DNA of 43,757 nucleotides, taken from NCBI GenBank assembly GCA_016786595.1, contig JAEUWB010000048.1, forward strand, positions 1-43,757, given 5' to 3'. The notes beneath the pieces were generated by a model. It had not been told where the DNA came from. It made no database searches and saw only the letters and a program-made list of their open reading frames with translations. The DNA comes from a bacterium (GTDB lineage: Bacteria > Bdellovibrionota_C > UBA2361 > SZUA-149 > JAEUWB01). Positions 32,192 through 41,001 of the stretch are shown piece after piece; positions within the stretch are counted from its first letter, which is position 1; each line of letters starts with the position of its first letter. The translations under genes were made by a program, and so were the position numbers.

Positions 32192-32581
32192 CTATAGCCC
32201 TTGCAAAACCTCTAAAGCTTCTTTAGCTCTGGATTTCGGCACAAAAAGGTGATCGTGGAAAAAAGCAGAAAATACGTTTACGGGAATTTCTTGCGCTTTA
32301 AGCGCATTACTCACAGCAGCAATCAAGCCAACAGCTTCTAGATCTGAGTTAACAGTTAAAGTAATTAAGGCCCAAATGGGCTGTGATAAATAACGCTTGG
32401 AACGGTCTACGAAGCTGCGCTCAATCACTATGGTCACAGCTTCTTCTTCACGAAATAAGGCCAGCGGGGTTTTGCCAAATTCAGCAACTTCATCTTCTTG
32501 GACTGTTAAAAAAACAAAGTCCCCGGGGATAAGCCGCGGGGACAGGTTTTTAAGTAACTGCGTTAAATCTTTTTCAGCCAA
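32192..32581 (-). CDS. ACT-domain protein (ACT_7/DUF2241-like)
   Basis: This is a 129-residue protein with an N-terminal beta domain (LIPGDFVFLTVQEDEV...PLALFREEEAVTIVIE) and a C-terminal ACT-like half (LITLTVNSDLEAVGLIAAVSNALKAQEIPVNVFSAFFHDHLFVP). The FHDHLFVP stretch with its following helix is typical of small stand-alone ACT proteins related to aspartokinase regulatory domains. These are presumed to bind amino acids, but no ligand is known. The start is probably TTG 32581, since no ATG or GTG gives a full domain. It ends beside the repeat-bearing gap; mscL is 28 bases upstream on the same strand. Confidence 0.78.
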   Translation of the reverse strand: MAEKDLTQLLKNLSPRLIPGDFVFLTVQEDEVAEFGKTPLALFREEEAVTIVIERSFVDRSKRYLSQPIWALITLTVNSDLEAVGLIAAVSNALKAQEIPVNVFSAFFHDHLFVPKSRAKEALEVLQGL

Positions 32582-32609
32582 AATTGCGCCTATAAACTTT
32601 CGGCAAGTT

Positions 32610-33026
32610 TTAACGTTTTAAAAGATCGCGAATTTCACGAAGTAACTGCACATCCTCAGGCGGTGCCGGTGGAGTTGCTGGAGCTGGCGCAGGTGCTTTC
32701 ATCTTATTCATCATTCGCACCAACATAAAAATCACCCAAGCAATAATTAAGAAATCAACTAAAACTTGGAGAAAATTTCCGTAGTTTAAAGTCGCAGCTC
32801 CAGCTTTCTGCGCTTCAGCAAGAGAACTATAGGTCTTATCCGAAAGGTTAATGTAGAGATCCGTAAAATTGACTTGCCCCAGAAGTTTTCCAATTGGTGG
32901 CATGATAATGTCGCTCACTAGTGAACTTACAATTTTACCAAAAGCCCCACCGATAATGATACCAACAGCCATATCAATGGCGTTCCCCTTAACGGCAAAA
33001 TCTTTAAATTCTTGAAGCATTCCCAT
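32610..33026 (-). CDS. mscL: large-conductance mechanosensitive channel MscL
   Basis: MscL opens under membrane tension to release solutes during hypo-osmotic shock. The N-terminal [27 protein letters not shown] (helix S1 and TM1) and the [22 protein letters not shown] second helix are diagnostic. A Pro/Ala-rich linker ([14 protein letters not shown]) leads to the C-terminal bundle helix. Length 138 is usual. AAGGAG about nine bases before ATG 33026 supports the start. Confidence 0.96.
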   Translation of the reverse strand: MGMLQEFKDFAVKGNAIDMAVGIIIGGAFGKIVSSLVSDIIMPPIGKLLGQVNFTDLYINLSDKTYSSLAEAQKAGAATLNYGNFLQVLVDFLIIAWVIFMLVRMMNKMKAPAPAPATPPAPPEDVQLLREIRDLLKR

Positions 33027-33055
33027 TGTTTTTTCTCCTTTTTAATCAATCAAAT

Positions 33056-34831
33056 TTATGATTTTGGTTGAACGGCAATTGGCTGGGCATAAAAATTACG
33101 CATTGTAATTAGCCCCGGCTCAGATTGAATCGCGCTAGCCATCACACCAAGTCGCTTTAATTCATCGAGAGATTTCTCGTCAAAAAGCTGCTTAGCTTGA
33201 TCGTTTTGCGGCGCATACATCGTTAGCGTGCCTGCCATGTTCTTCATGAAATCGCTAAGCTCAGCAAAGTCCACATAGATATTGGCCAGCGAAGGTTCGC
33301 TACCCAGCAGTGTTTTTACTTCTGGAGTAAAGCCTTCTGCTAAGCCCGCACCTTTCTTTTGCACAACAGCAAGTTGATTCTCTAAGCCTTCACGAGTTGA
33401 AGTTAAAAATACAAAAGAACCTGTGCTGGCAAGATGGAGATTAACTCCGCCAGGAACCAGCATTGATTTAGCAGCTACTCCGGCCACATTCGTGTCAGTC
33501 CAGCCACCACCGGGAACACCGAACTGCACACCTGCCATTTCTGCAACCATTTTCGCAACACCTTCTACTTCTTGAGGCTTACTCGAAGAAGCAACGATTG
33601 AAACCGCCGGTATCGGCAAGAGGGATTGGCCTGGAGCAGCCATTTTCGCAGAAACGCCTAAGCGCGTTAAGGAATCAATTGCTCCAATGAAAGGCTGCAC
33701 TGCAGGGTCTTGTGCCATCGGGCCAATGAAAGTGTCCTTCGCACGCTTCAAGGCTTGACCATCAAGACTGAGTGTAAAAAGTGCTCCCTTGGGAAGTACA
33801 GAAATAATATCATCGGCTGCTGTTTTGCCAACAATATCAAAATATTTTTTCTGCTCTTCGTCCTTAGGTGAATATTTAGCAAAGAGTCGCGATTCAGGAG
33901 ATGAGGTCATCGCGCCTACTCCAGCGATTGCCTCAACTGGATTTTTGGCCATCGCCTGCTTGCCTTCTTCAGGTAGCATTGCCCCAAATTGGCCCAACAT
34001 GCCGTTAATGTCTAAATAGCCCATCGCAAAACGCTCGCTAGCGTGCGGGAAGCGTTTTGCTAATTCAGTATATGCTGATGATGTTGTAACCTTAGGAAGT
34101 TCTTTGTAGCCTTTGGCAAAAAGCTCTTCGACCAGCCAACCATCTAAAGCAATCACACCGCGATTGTCTTTCCAAGCAACTTGGATAACTTTATTTGTCG
34201 CGGGATTTGCTGCAGCTGCTGGTTCAGTTTGTCCAGCAGGCGCGGGAGCATCAAATTGCTTTGGATCAAGTCCAAAACCAGAAATTCCCTTATACTGAGG
34301 CGGGGAAAGCTTAGCCCCGGCTTTTGCAAGCTCCGTTGAAAGTGTATTCATTGATTGTGTCAGGTTAGAGCCGGGAGCACTCTCAAAGTAAAGTCCTAGG
34401 CTTGGGCCCGTGGTTGGATTTGTCGCAACGAAAACAACGCCATTTGCGAAAAACTTTTCCCAAGCTTGATAATTATTTAAATCAAGGCCAGCGGTTTCAA
34501 AGGCCTTTGAATAACGAGCAAAAACTTCTCCGTATGTTTTTGGGTCAATTTGACGCATACGGTGCTGTCCCCAAGGAGAAGCTAAATATTTCTTGTATGC
34601 TTCACTGGACGTATTCCAAAATAAAAATCCATTTGTAGCGGGAGGAAGTGCGGTTAAAAGTGGCATTTCATCTGCAAGTGAAACTTCTTGCTGCGCTGTC
34701 GTTGGCAAAGCGCCTGTGCCAGATTTAGCTTGCACCTTAGGTTGCACTTTTTCTTCTTCCTTTGAACAACTGACCAATGCAAACAACGCAAGTGGAATTA
34801 AGGTGATGGTCAACACTGAAAATTTCTTCAT
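33056..34831 (-). CDS. large lipoprotein, DUF3352-like
   Basis: This is a 591-residue exported lipoprotein. The start at ATG 34831 gives MKKFSVLTITLIPLALFALVSC, with lipobox LVSC and cleavage before Cys22. A TTG 12 codons upstream is in frame, but GGAGAA at 34841-34846 favours 34831. The mature protein is soluble, with repeated Ala/Gly-rich helices and beta segments (LPKGALFTLSLDGQALKRA, FVFLTSTREGLENQL) reminiscent of DUF3352-type proteins. Function is unknown. The residue after the lipidated Cys is Ser, so an outer-membrane destination is plausible if E. coli sorting rules hold. It lies 29 bases upstream of mscL on the same strand. Confidence 0.7.
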   Translation of the reverse strand: MKKFSVLTITLIPLALFALVSCSKEEEKVQPKVQAKSGTGALPTTAQQEVSLADEMPLLTALPPATNGFLFWNTSSEAYKKYLASPWGQHRMRQIDPKTYGEVFARYSKAFETAGLDLNNYQAWEKFFANGVVFVATNPTTGPSLGLYFESAPGSNLTQSMNTLSTELAKAGAKLSPPQYKGISGFGLDPKQFDAPAPAGQTEPAAAANPATNKVIQVAWKDNRGVIALDGWLVEELFAKGYKELPKVTTSSAYTELAKRFPHASERFAMGYLDINGMLGQFGAMLPEEGKQAMAKNPVEAIAGVGAMTSSPESRLFAKYSPKDEEQKKYFDIVGKTAADDIISVLPKGALFTLSLDGQALKRAKDTFIGPMAQDPAVQPFIGAIDSLTRLGVSAKMAAPGQSLLPIPAVSIVASSSKPQEVEGVAKMVAEMAGVQFGVPGGGWTDTNVAGVAAKSMLVPGGVNLHLASTGSFVFLTSTREGLENQLAVVQKKGAGLAEGFTPEVKTLLGSEPSLANIYVDFAELSDFMKNMAGTLTMYAPQNDQAKQLFDEKSLDELKRLGVMASAIQSEPGLITMRNFYAQPIAVQPKS

Positions 34832-34960
34832 GAATAGATTCTCCGAGATAGATCGATCTAATCTCAAGAGTAGTGCTCAAGATTAGAAAAATTAAGTTGG
34901 GGAGTTTTACTACCCTTTTTCGAGAATGAGAAGTGCGATAACAGAGTGAGTTAGTAGGTT

Positions 34961-35539
34961 TTATGAAATTTGCATCTCTAGGCCTTTTTTCCTGATTTTA
35001 AACAGCGCCAGCAAATCTAATAATGCGTGTGCAATTATCACCACAACTAAATTGCCCATCAAAGCTTGCACAGTCAGGCTAAAGAGTAGGCCAATTAAGA
35101 TGTATAAGACACAAACTAAATAGAAACGCTTTAGATTACCAAGAAAATGAATCAGACCAAATAAACTAGCAGAAAGGAAAATCCCTAAAAGCTGATCTAA
35201 TAATCCGCGAAAAAATAATTCCTCGCCCACTCCAGCCATAACTGAAATTAAACAGATTGAACTAAGTGAGAGCTTACCGGCGAGTGGAATCAAGATTTCA
35301 TTTTGTAGCAGGTTTAACTGAGCATGCAGGATCGGGATTTTTTTCGACCAACGTTCTAAGTTAAAATTAAAAAACGTTAAGATTAAGCCCAGCGCAAGAC
35401 CTAGCGCAATCATCGAGACAGACAAACTCAGCCGCTCAAGCTGCTGCCAATAGACAAGGCCGACAAAGCCAGCCAGGCCGATTGCTCCTTCAGAAACTAG
35501 AGTTAGTTTGAGTATTTCTGCTTCAGAGCTTTGCGGCAT
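34961..35539 (-). CDS. CPBP-family intramembrane metalloprotease
   Basis: This 192-residue polytopic protein of the CPBP/Rce1 (ABI) family has all three signature motifs: EE-x3-R at Glu106, Glu107 and Arg111 (GEELFFRG), F-x3-H at 127-131 (FGLIH) and H-x3-D at 171-175 (HALLD). These residues form the metal and water site of the eukaryotic CAAX protease Rce1. Bacterial substrates are mostly unknown. It overlaps the end of the PlsB-like gene by 17 bases, so it is translated in the same operon. An ICMT-like protein is also in the window at 5.9 kb, but nothing links the two directly. Confidence 0.85.
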   Translation of the reverse strand: MPQSSEAEILKLTLVSEGAIGLAGFVGLVYWQQLERLSLSVSMIALGLALGLILTFFNFNLERWSKKIPILHAQLNLLQNEILIPLAGKLSLSSICLISVMAGVGEELFFRGLLDQLLGIFLSASLFGLIHFLGNLKRFYLVCVLYILIGLLFSLTVQALMGNLVVVIIAHALLDLLALFKIRKKGLEMQIS

Positions 35540-36788
35540 TGCGAATGTGGCAGAGCACTGCAGCTAATTCGGAGCTCAATTTCTCAAGCTCAAGTTTTGA
35601 ATTTTCAAGACGCAAGAAATGACTACTCAGTGCGCGTAGATAATAAAGCTCCGCAGTTCTTGCTAGTTCAGTTGGATCAGGCAAATAACCATCAATCAAA
35701 CGATGGCCATAACGCTCAATTTTCGCTTCGAGCAATTCCAAATGGTGCGCATAACGAACTTCAACTCCCGCACCTTGCAAGCAATCTGCAAGACTGCGGC
35801 CTTGGCGATATAATTCCTCAACGTGCATTCTTGAAAAATTATTAAAACTCCAGATTGCAGCAAAAATATTGCGTGTCGTAATCACCTCTACCGCTTCGGC
35901 CTGGGTAATGATTTGTTGAGCCAAGTTTTCAACCTGATGCCAAACTTCCCCATTATAGCCACGCTCTATATTCGCTCGCAGCTCAGACTGTAGGATAAAA
36001 TCTCTAACCGCCAGTGGCTGCTGGAAGCGGATATAGCAGGCACTTTCTTTTTTAAAGAGTCGGAAGAAAGACTCGAGCAGTTCAAAGATACTTTCCTTGG
36101 GTTTACTCTGCCCTAAAAACTCACGCGCTAAATCCGTTTCCTCAATAACCCGGTCGTAATTAATTGAAATCGGAACAATCTTCAGATCCGCTAGCTTGCC
36201 TTGTTCCAAAAAACCAACGAGCGTTTTCAAAAATCCTAGCTTAGGTTCACGTAAAATCCCCGAGCGCGTGCGCCCACCTTCAATAAAGACCTCAAGCATT
36301 TTACCCTGTTCAAGCAGCTCGCTGACATAGTTCTCGAAAACTTCTTGGTAGAGGCGGTCATTATTAAAGCTACGTCGGATAAAAAGTCCCCCAGAACGGC
36401 GCAAGAAAAAGCCTGCGGGGAAAAAATTCAAATTATCGCCAGCAATAATATAAGGCAGCCTGAGCCCCTGCCTGTCAAAAAAATATGTCAAAAGTAGATA
36501 GTCAAAATGGCTGCGATGCGTCGGGGCCAAAACTACTGGGCCAGCCGCAAGCAACTCACGAAGCTCATTAAAGCCGTCGACATCAAGGGTTTTAAAAACG
36601 CGACTGAAAAGTGGCGTAAGTATGAGCTTTAATGTCGCCACAGCCCAAGGCTGAACGGATGCCTGCATTTGACGGCGATACTGAGCGCGGCGTGGCAAGT
36701 CATTTCGCTCGGTCCAGCTTTTTTTGTCAGCACGAGTGATCTGGCCGGTGCCAAGATCAGTCGCAACTTTTACTTCACGATCTTGCAT
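35523..36788 (-). CDS. plsB: glycerol-3-phosphate acyltransferase, PlsB-like (short form)
   Basis: This 421-residue enzyme should acylate glycerol-3-phosphate, the first step of phospholipid synthesis. The acyltransferase blocks are all visible: I APTHRSHFDYLL (88-99), II GGLFIRRSF (133-141), III FIEGGRTRSG (168-177) and IV VPISINYDRV (205-214). The wording of the blocks (DNLNFFPAG, FIRR, EGGR-T/S-R) follows PlsB rather than PlsC, but the protein is half the length of E. coli PlsB (about 800). Substrate preference is inferred. Its start overlaps the upstream lipoprotein gene by 19 bases and its end overlaps the CPBP gene. Confidence 0.85.
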   Translation of the reverse strand: MQDREVKVATDLGTGQITRADKKSWTERNDLPRRAQYRRQMQASVQPWAVATLKLILTPLFSRVFKTLDVDGFNELRELLAAGPVVLAPTHRSHFDYLLLTYFFDRQGLRLPYIIAGDNLNFFPAGFFLRRSGGLFIRRSFNNDRLYQEVFENYVSELLEQGKMLEVFIEGGRTRSGILREPKLGFLKTLVGFLEQGKLADLKIVPISINYDRVIEETDLAREFLGQSKPKESIFELLESFFRLFKKESACYIRFQQPLAVRDFILQSELRANIERGYNGEVWHQVENLAQQIITQAEAVEVITTRNIFAAIWSFNNFSRMHVEELYRQGRSLADCLQGAGVEVRYAHHLELLEAKIERYGHRLIDGYLPDPTELARTAELYYLRALSSHFLRLENSKLELEKLSSELAAVLCHIRNAAKL

Positions 36789-37927
36789 AAATCCTTGTCT
36801 GCGCTCTCAAGATTCTGTGGACCGAGCAGGGCCGATCGCCAAGCTTTGTTGCTTGCATTCTCTAAGGCCACAACCAACGCTCCATCCTTACTCGAATCTT
36901 GCTGCTCGCGCAAAACGCAATCCCATTTGCCTACTTGATTTTGCTGATTTATGCCACCGCTAAGATCAATCAATTCTAATTGTAGTTTTAATTGCAGTTC
37001 AGTACCGACTAATTCAAGTTGTTCAATCTTAGTAACGGCAGTCATAAAATTTGCTGGCAAAGATTGATCCCCAGATTGAGTATGCATGCTCGGCATAATG
37101 TCAGCACGACCAACTTGTAGCCCAACCTCGCGTGCAGCTCTAAGCGCCCCCTGCTCAGCAATGCGCACTAGTGCCTCTTGGGGCAACGGTCCCATATTAT
37201 TAAAACCATAACTTTGTGCGAAGGCCTGCAGTAGCTCAGCATCGAGACGCGCTTCGAGCTTTGGTTGATTCACTAAGAGAACGCCACGCGTACTAGTAGT
37301 CTGCAGTTGACTTTGACTTTTAAAACTTATTGATTCTTCCAAAAATTTAACTAATAAACGCTGCAGTTCGGATTTCAGTAAACTACTCAAGACCAAGGCA
37401 TTTCCCGTAGACTTCAGACGCTTGAGACCAAGTTCGTAAGTCGCACTATAAAGAACATTGCCCTTGTAATTTAACACCGAGCAACGCAGTGTCCCACTCA
37501 AAGACACCAAGCGCGTGAAAAGTAAGTCATAGGCATTCACCGTCGGACGCAGTAGCTCAAGCTTCAAAACCTGCTCGGGACGATAGAGCTTGGCAAGTGC
37601 AGGAATGTCTTGTTGATAAACCTCCACACTTGGTCCACGCAAACGCTCCACTGTTTGCACTGATATTTCATGTAAATACCGTTCAATACCCTGCTCAAAA
37701 TAAACCCGAGTTAGCGGCACTAGGCCAAATACATACTGATTTCCGAGAGACCCACTTTTAGCCTCGGGAATGACGATTAGTGTTGTAGCAGCGGATGAAT
37801 TTAAAATTTGCTGGTGACTGGCTGGGGGCGCATTCAAGGCAAAATGCTCCGGTAAGCCCATGCGGAAACAGCCTGTAAACACAAGAAATATCGCAAGTAT
37901 TGAGCAATCTTTCGGAAATAGTCTCAT
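36770..37927 (-). CDS. hypothetical lipoprotein
   Basis: This is a 385-residue protein that I do not recognise. Residues 1-20 form a lipoprotein signal (ILAIFLVFTGC, Cys20). The rest is soluble, mixed alpha/beta, with many Leu- and Gln-rich stretches (SLLKSELQRLLVKFLEES, KIEQLELVGTELQLKLQLELIDLSGG). It begins the overlapping chain lipoprotein, PlsB-like acyltransferase, CPBP protease, so it may take part in envelope lipid assembly. It diverges from the 37961 gene with 33 bases between start codons. Confidence 0.6.
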   Translation of the reverse strand: MRLFPKDCSILAIFLVFTGCFRMGLPEHFALNAPPASHQQILNSSAATTLIVIPEAKSGSLGNQYVFGLVPLTRVYFEQGIERYLHEISVQTVERLRGPSVEVYQQDIPALAKLYRPEQVLKLELLRPTVNAYDLLFTRLVSLSGTLRCSVLNYKGNVLYSATYELGLKRLKSTGNALVLSSLLKSELQRLLVKFLEESISFKSQSQLQTTSTRGVLLVNQPKLEARLDAELLQAFAQSYGFNNMGPLPQEALVRIAEQGALRAAREVGLQVGRADIMPSMHTQSGDQSLPANFMTAVTKIEQLELVGTELQLKLQLELIDLSGGINQQNQVGKWDCVLREQQDSSKDGALVVALENASNKAWRSALLGPQNLESADKDLCKIVK

Positions 37928-37960
37928 AACTATATATAGATACTTATCAAGTAGAGTTCA

Positions 37961-39583
37961 ATGGATAACATTTTCAGTTCAGCACCGGCAATAAAACTCA
38001 GTTCTACAATCACTCCAGAAATCTCTGAGGCAATTGCTCGGCACAACTATCGCCAAGCTTTACAGCTACTAGATAAATACCTCGAAACAGATCCTGCATC
38101 ACTTGCCGCAAAACTGTGGTGGATTCGCTTACAACTCGAAGAGCGTAAATTGCCACTTGGAGTCTTAAGTGCGCCACTTGAAGAACTCAACGCAAAACTG
38201 ATCGCCGAGAAAAGTCTTCACCCACTTGCCGTTGAAACTCATTACACCTTAGCAAAACGTCTAAGGGACAAAAACCAACTAAAACTTGCTGGCTTAGTCC
38301 TCACCAGTGGCTGGAAGCTCTACACTGCGAGCCCCGATCTAGATCTCAACACAGCAGCTAAAAAAACTTTTCTCGAAGAAGCTCAACAAATTTTGAAAGA
38401 TGAATTAGCTCGCGCAACTGACAAGCGTGAATCCCCTGCGCAGCTTACCACGCTCAAACATACCTTAGAAGAACTAACACAAAAACTTAAAGCAATTAGA
38501 TCTCTACAAACTATTCCAGAGACAGCGCCAAGTGCAGCAACAGCGCCAAGCGCAGCAACAGCGCCAAGCGCAGACCAACCCGCAGTAGTAACTCCAGTCA
38601 CAACTTGGAGCCTCGACCCCACAGCAGCGTCTCCTCACCCGCAAACTCCTACGATTGAAGCAAATCCAATTTTCTCTAAACGCCTCATGGCAACAGTGTT
38701 TTCCTTAGTTGCTCTAGTTTTTTTAGGCTACTACGCTTATCAAAAGTATCTGACACAACAAACTCTCAAGCGCCTGGCAGCAATCAAACCGGCACAAGCA
38801 GAAATAATCAGCTTGCCTGCTCCAGTGATTGAGCCAATGATCCCAACTGAAACTAAAACTGATTCGAGCACACAATCTCAAGCCCTAGAAAGTCTAAAAT
38901 CGAGACTTGAAAATTTATCTTTCGAGAACAAGCAAGCCTCAAGCTCAGATCAGACCCAGCCAAACCAACCAAGCAACCAAACTCAAGCCATCAGTGATCT
39001 CGAAAAACAAGCTCTAGCAAAAATTCAAACTCCCGATCACGACACAAACTCAGGCATAACGCCGCCCGCAACAAACAACTCTTCTGACGGGATTGCTTCA
39101 CTGCCAGCAGACAAAACTCAGCCAGAGCATGATCCACTGTTAGACCCCAGCGGATACGCACAAACTAAAATTGAAGACCTCACTCCCGAACTGCCTCCGG
39201 CAAAACGTCCGACGCGGCCAGATTTAATTGTCGACACAAACCCGGGAAACCTTGGAACACCAGAGCATCGTGGCGGGGCGGCAAGTGGGCCTGCGCTTGA
39301 TGGTAGCAAGCTGCAGGGTTATGAGGTTGATCATTTTTCAGTGCCAATTTTCTTTAAGACAGTCACGGCTACCGATGTGCGTAAGGCCCCTTCACTACTT
39401 GAAGCACCGTTTGCGCATTTACGATCTGAGGCTCATGTAAAAGCTACTGCGCGACTTGGCAGATGGTTAGAAATTATTACGCCAGATGGACAAAGCGGTT
39501 TTATCTTTGCTCAAGATGCCAGTCCTGATCCTTCATACCAGCCTGGGGAGTACGAGCTTGACGACGCTCCTGCCAAACAATAG
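37961..39583 (+). CDS. membrane protein with TPR-like N-terminus and SH3-like C-terminus
   Basis: This 540-residue protein has an unusual layout. Residues about 20-170 are helical with TPR-like pairs (EAIARHNYRQALQLLDKYLETDP). A Pro/Ala/Thr-rich linker contains a tandem SAATAP repeat (about 188-205). One transmembrane helix (about 244-262, RLMATVFSLVALVFLGYYAY) separates the cytoplasmic N-terminus from a long polar Gln/Pro/Thr-rich stretch. The last 80 residues resemble a bacterial SH3-like domain (VTATDVRKAPSLLEAPFAHLRSEAHVKATARLGRWLEIITPDGQSGFI), of the kind that often binds peptidoglycan. It is likely an envelope protein of unknown role. Its end overlaps pssA by 83 bases in convergent orientation. 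Confidence 0.7.
   Translation: MDNIFSSAPAIKLSSTITPEISEAIARHNYRQALQLLDKYLETDPASLAAKLWWIRLQLEERKLPLGVLSAPLEELNAKLIAEKSLHPLAVETHYTLAKRLRDKNQLKLAGLVLTSGWKLYTASPDLDLNTAAKKTFLEEAQQILKDELARATDKRESPAQLTTLKHTLEELTQKLKAIRSLQTIPETAPSAATAPSAATAPSADQPAVVTPVTTWSLDPTAASPHPQTPTIEANPIFSKRLMATVFSLVALVFLGYYAYQKYLTQQTLKRLAAIKPAQAEIISLPAPVIEPMIPTETKTDSSTQSQALESLKSRLENLSFENKQASSSDQTQPNQPSNQTQAISDLEKQALAKIQTPDHDTNSGITPPATNNSSDGIASLPADKTQPEHDPLLDPSGYAQTKIEDLTPELPPAKRPTRPDLIVDTNPGNLGTPEHRGGAASGPALDGSKLQGYEVDHFSVPIFFKTVTATDVRKAPSLLEAPFAHLRSEAHVKATARLGRWLEIITPDGQSGFIFAQDASPDPSYQPGEYELDDAPAKQ
38522..38573 (+). repeat. 18-bp tandem repeat, about 2.9 copies, in frame
   Basis: The unit ACAGCGCCAAGYGCAGCA is repeated at 38522-38539, 38540-38557 and 38558-38573 (partial), with a single T/C difference. 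It encodes a repeated Thr-Ala-Pro-Ser-Ala-Ala linker in the 37961 gene. Copy number could vary by slippage without a frameshift. Confidence 0.85.
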
Positions 39584-40289
39584 CTGGACCAGTTGCTAAA
39601 TACGACAAGGAAAGCAGTAAAAACATCCAGCGGTTTAAGTACCAACTCAATCCAACCAGGACCGCAATACTTAAAATAAAATAAGCTGGATTAATATCCT
39701 TGAGTTTTACCTTCTTTAGTCCAAGAAAGGGAAAGCGACTAGCCATCAGCAAACTCAAAGTAAATGTGTATAAGGCAATTAAGGCTATTAAATATTGATT
39801 TTCAAGTCGATAAGGAAAAGCGTAAACCATGGCGGCAATACAGGCAGCAGCGCCTGGAATGGGCAGACCTGTGAAATTCTTTTTCATTTCCGTTTGCACA
39901 TTAAAACGCGCTAAACGAAATGCCCCAGCAGCAACCAAGCAAAATGCAACGAGCACTCCAAATTCATCGAGCTGTTGCGCGAAGGCCCAAGAGTAAACGA
40001 GCACGGCAGGTGCGATCCCAAAAGATTGCATGTCGCAAAGAGAATCGAACTCCTTACCAAAGGCAGTCGTTGCGTTTAAGCGCCGCGCAATGCGCCCATC
40101 CATGATATCAAGAAACATTGCAATCGCAATCGCCTGAGAAGCAGCCGCATACTGCCCTTTAATTGCATACATCGTTGCCAGAAAACCAAAAAAAAGTCCG
40201 ATCACCGTTACTAAGCTGGGAATCAAAAGCTTAGGCTCTTCAATCTTGGGTCGCACTATTTTTGGTCTAAATCTTGTAACTTTTCTCAT
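39501..40289 (-). CDS. pssA: CDP-diacylglycerol-serine O-phosphatidyltransferase
   Basis: This 262-residue membrane enzyme of the CDP-alcohol phosphatidyltransferase family has the full signature D-x2-DG-x2-AR-x8-G-x3-D-x3-D at 61-86 (DIMDGRIARR...AFGKEFDSLCD), followed by at least six hydrophobic helices. The FDSLCDMQSFGIAP context is typical of bacterial type II PssA, which makes phosphatidylserine for Psd (psd is at 3.3-4.1 kb). The hydrophilic C-terminal tail overlaps the convergent 37961 gene by 83 bases. Confidence 0.92.
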   Translation of the reverse strand: MRKVTRFRPKIVRPKIEEPKLLIPSLVTVIGLFFGFLATMYAIKGQYAAASQAIAIAMFLDIMDGRIARRLNATTAFGKEFDSLCDMQSFGIAPAVLVYSWAFAQQLDEFGVLVAFCLVAAGAFRLARFNVQTEMKKNFTGLPIPGAAACIAAMVYAFPYRLENQYLIALIALYTFTLSLLMASRFPFLGLKKVKLKDINPAYFILSIAVLVGLSWYLNRWMFLLLSLSYLATGPAIVWQERRQARTPQAGMKDQDWHLEQR

Positions 40290-40673
40290 ACGTTTATTAT
40301 ATCAATAGTTAAGGCTTAGGCTTACGCTTGCCCTTAAGCTTTTCTAGCTTAACCTGATCAATCCACTTTGTCCCCTGCCTCGTTATCCCGTGCTAAAATA
40401 TTGTTGTCCCGGCTTGAAACTTATGCACGACCACAAAAACACCTTAAATTTCAGGCCCCTAGAAGATATCAGCTACAAAAACTTGCAGATTTTATAGAAA
40501 ATGATTAAAAATTCTGCGACGTTAAGTCCCGTACAAATAAATAGAGCACTGCCCTCGATCTTTGATTCGCTGACGGTGGGGATTACTTTACGCCTGGTAT
40601 TTTTTCTTCAGGCGAATTTACACTCTACAATTATTTGTAATCTGCATTAATTTTTTGAGATTTAAAAAAAACT
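40290..40673. other. 384-base divergent gap between pssA and rpoZ
   Basis: This region must carry the promoters of pssA (minus) and of the rpoZ-rel pair (plus). It contains copy D of the dispersed repeat at 40313, a Cys/Leu-codon-like pyrimidine-rich stretch and a hairpin CGCCTG (40591-40596) with CAGGCG (40609-40614) about 60 bases before rpoZ. The loop of that hairpin contains six T. No gene is seen. Confidence 0.4.
40313..40329 (+). repeat. dispersed intergenic repeat, copy D
   Basis: GGCTTAGGCTTACGCTT matches copy B (31987-32003) at 14 of 17 bases. It lies 24 bases upstream of the pssA start codon. Confidence 0.45.
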
Positions 40674-40925
40674 ATGGCCCGCATCACTGTTGAAGACTGC
40701 TTAGAAAACGAAACTAACCGCTTTGCGCTTGTGCGGCTTGCCTCGAAACGCGCCAAAGAATTACTCACCGGCAAACCTCCCGTTACAGAAACAAAAGGTA
40801 ATAAAGCAATTGTTTCGGCGCTACGCGAAATTGCTGACGGCAAAGTGCGCTTTAATAAAACCACTGAAGCTGAAGAAAACCCTGACGCTACGACAAACGA
40901 GCTAGCAAACGGACACGCTCACTGA
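40674..40925 (+). CDS. rpoZ: DNA-directed RNA polymerase subunit omega
   Basis: This 83-residue omega subunit helps fold and hold the beta-prime subunit and, in many bacteria, forms part of a ppGpp site. [33 protein letters not shown] is the classic omega N-terminus, and [18 protein letters not shown] follows the family. It lies 76 bases upstream of rel in the same direction, the usual rpoZ-spoT pairing. Confidence 0.95.
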   Translation: MARITVEDCLENETNRFALVRLASKRAKELLTGKPPVTETKGNKAIVSALREIADGKVRFNKTTEAEENPDATTNELANGHAH

Positions 40926-41001
40926 TATAGTAAACACCTTAGAGCAATTCACGATTTACGTAGTAAAGCGCTCTAAGTTTACATCATCGAGTTAGCGCTA
41001 A

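Noticed and set aside
34832-34867. Upstream TTG start for the large lipoprotein
   Set aside because: It would place 12 polar residues before the lipoprotein signal, and the ATG at 34831 has its own ribosome-binding site.
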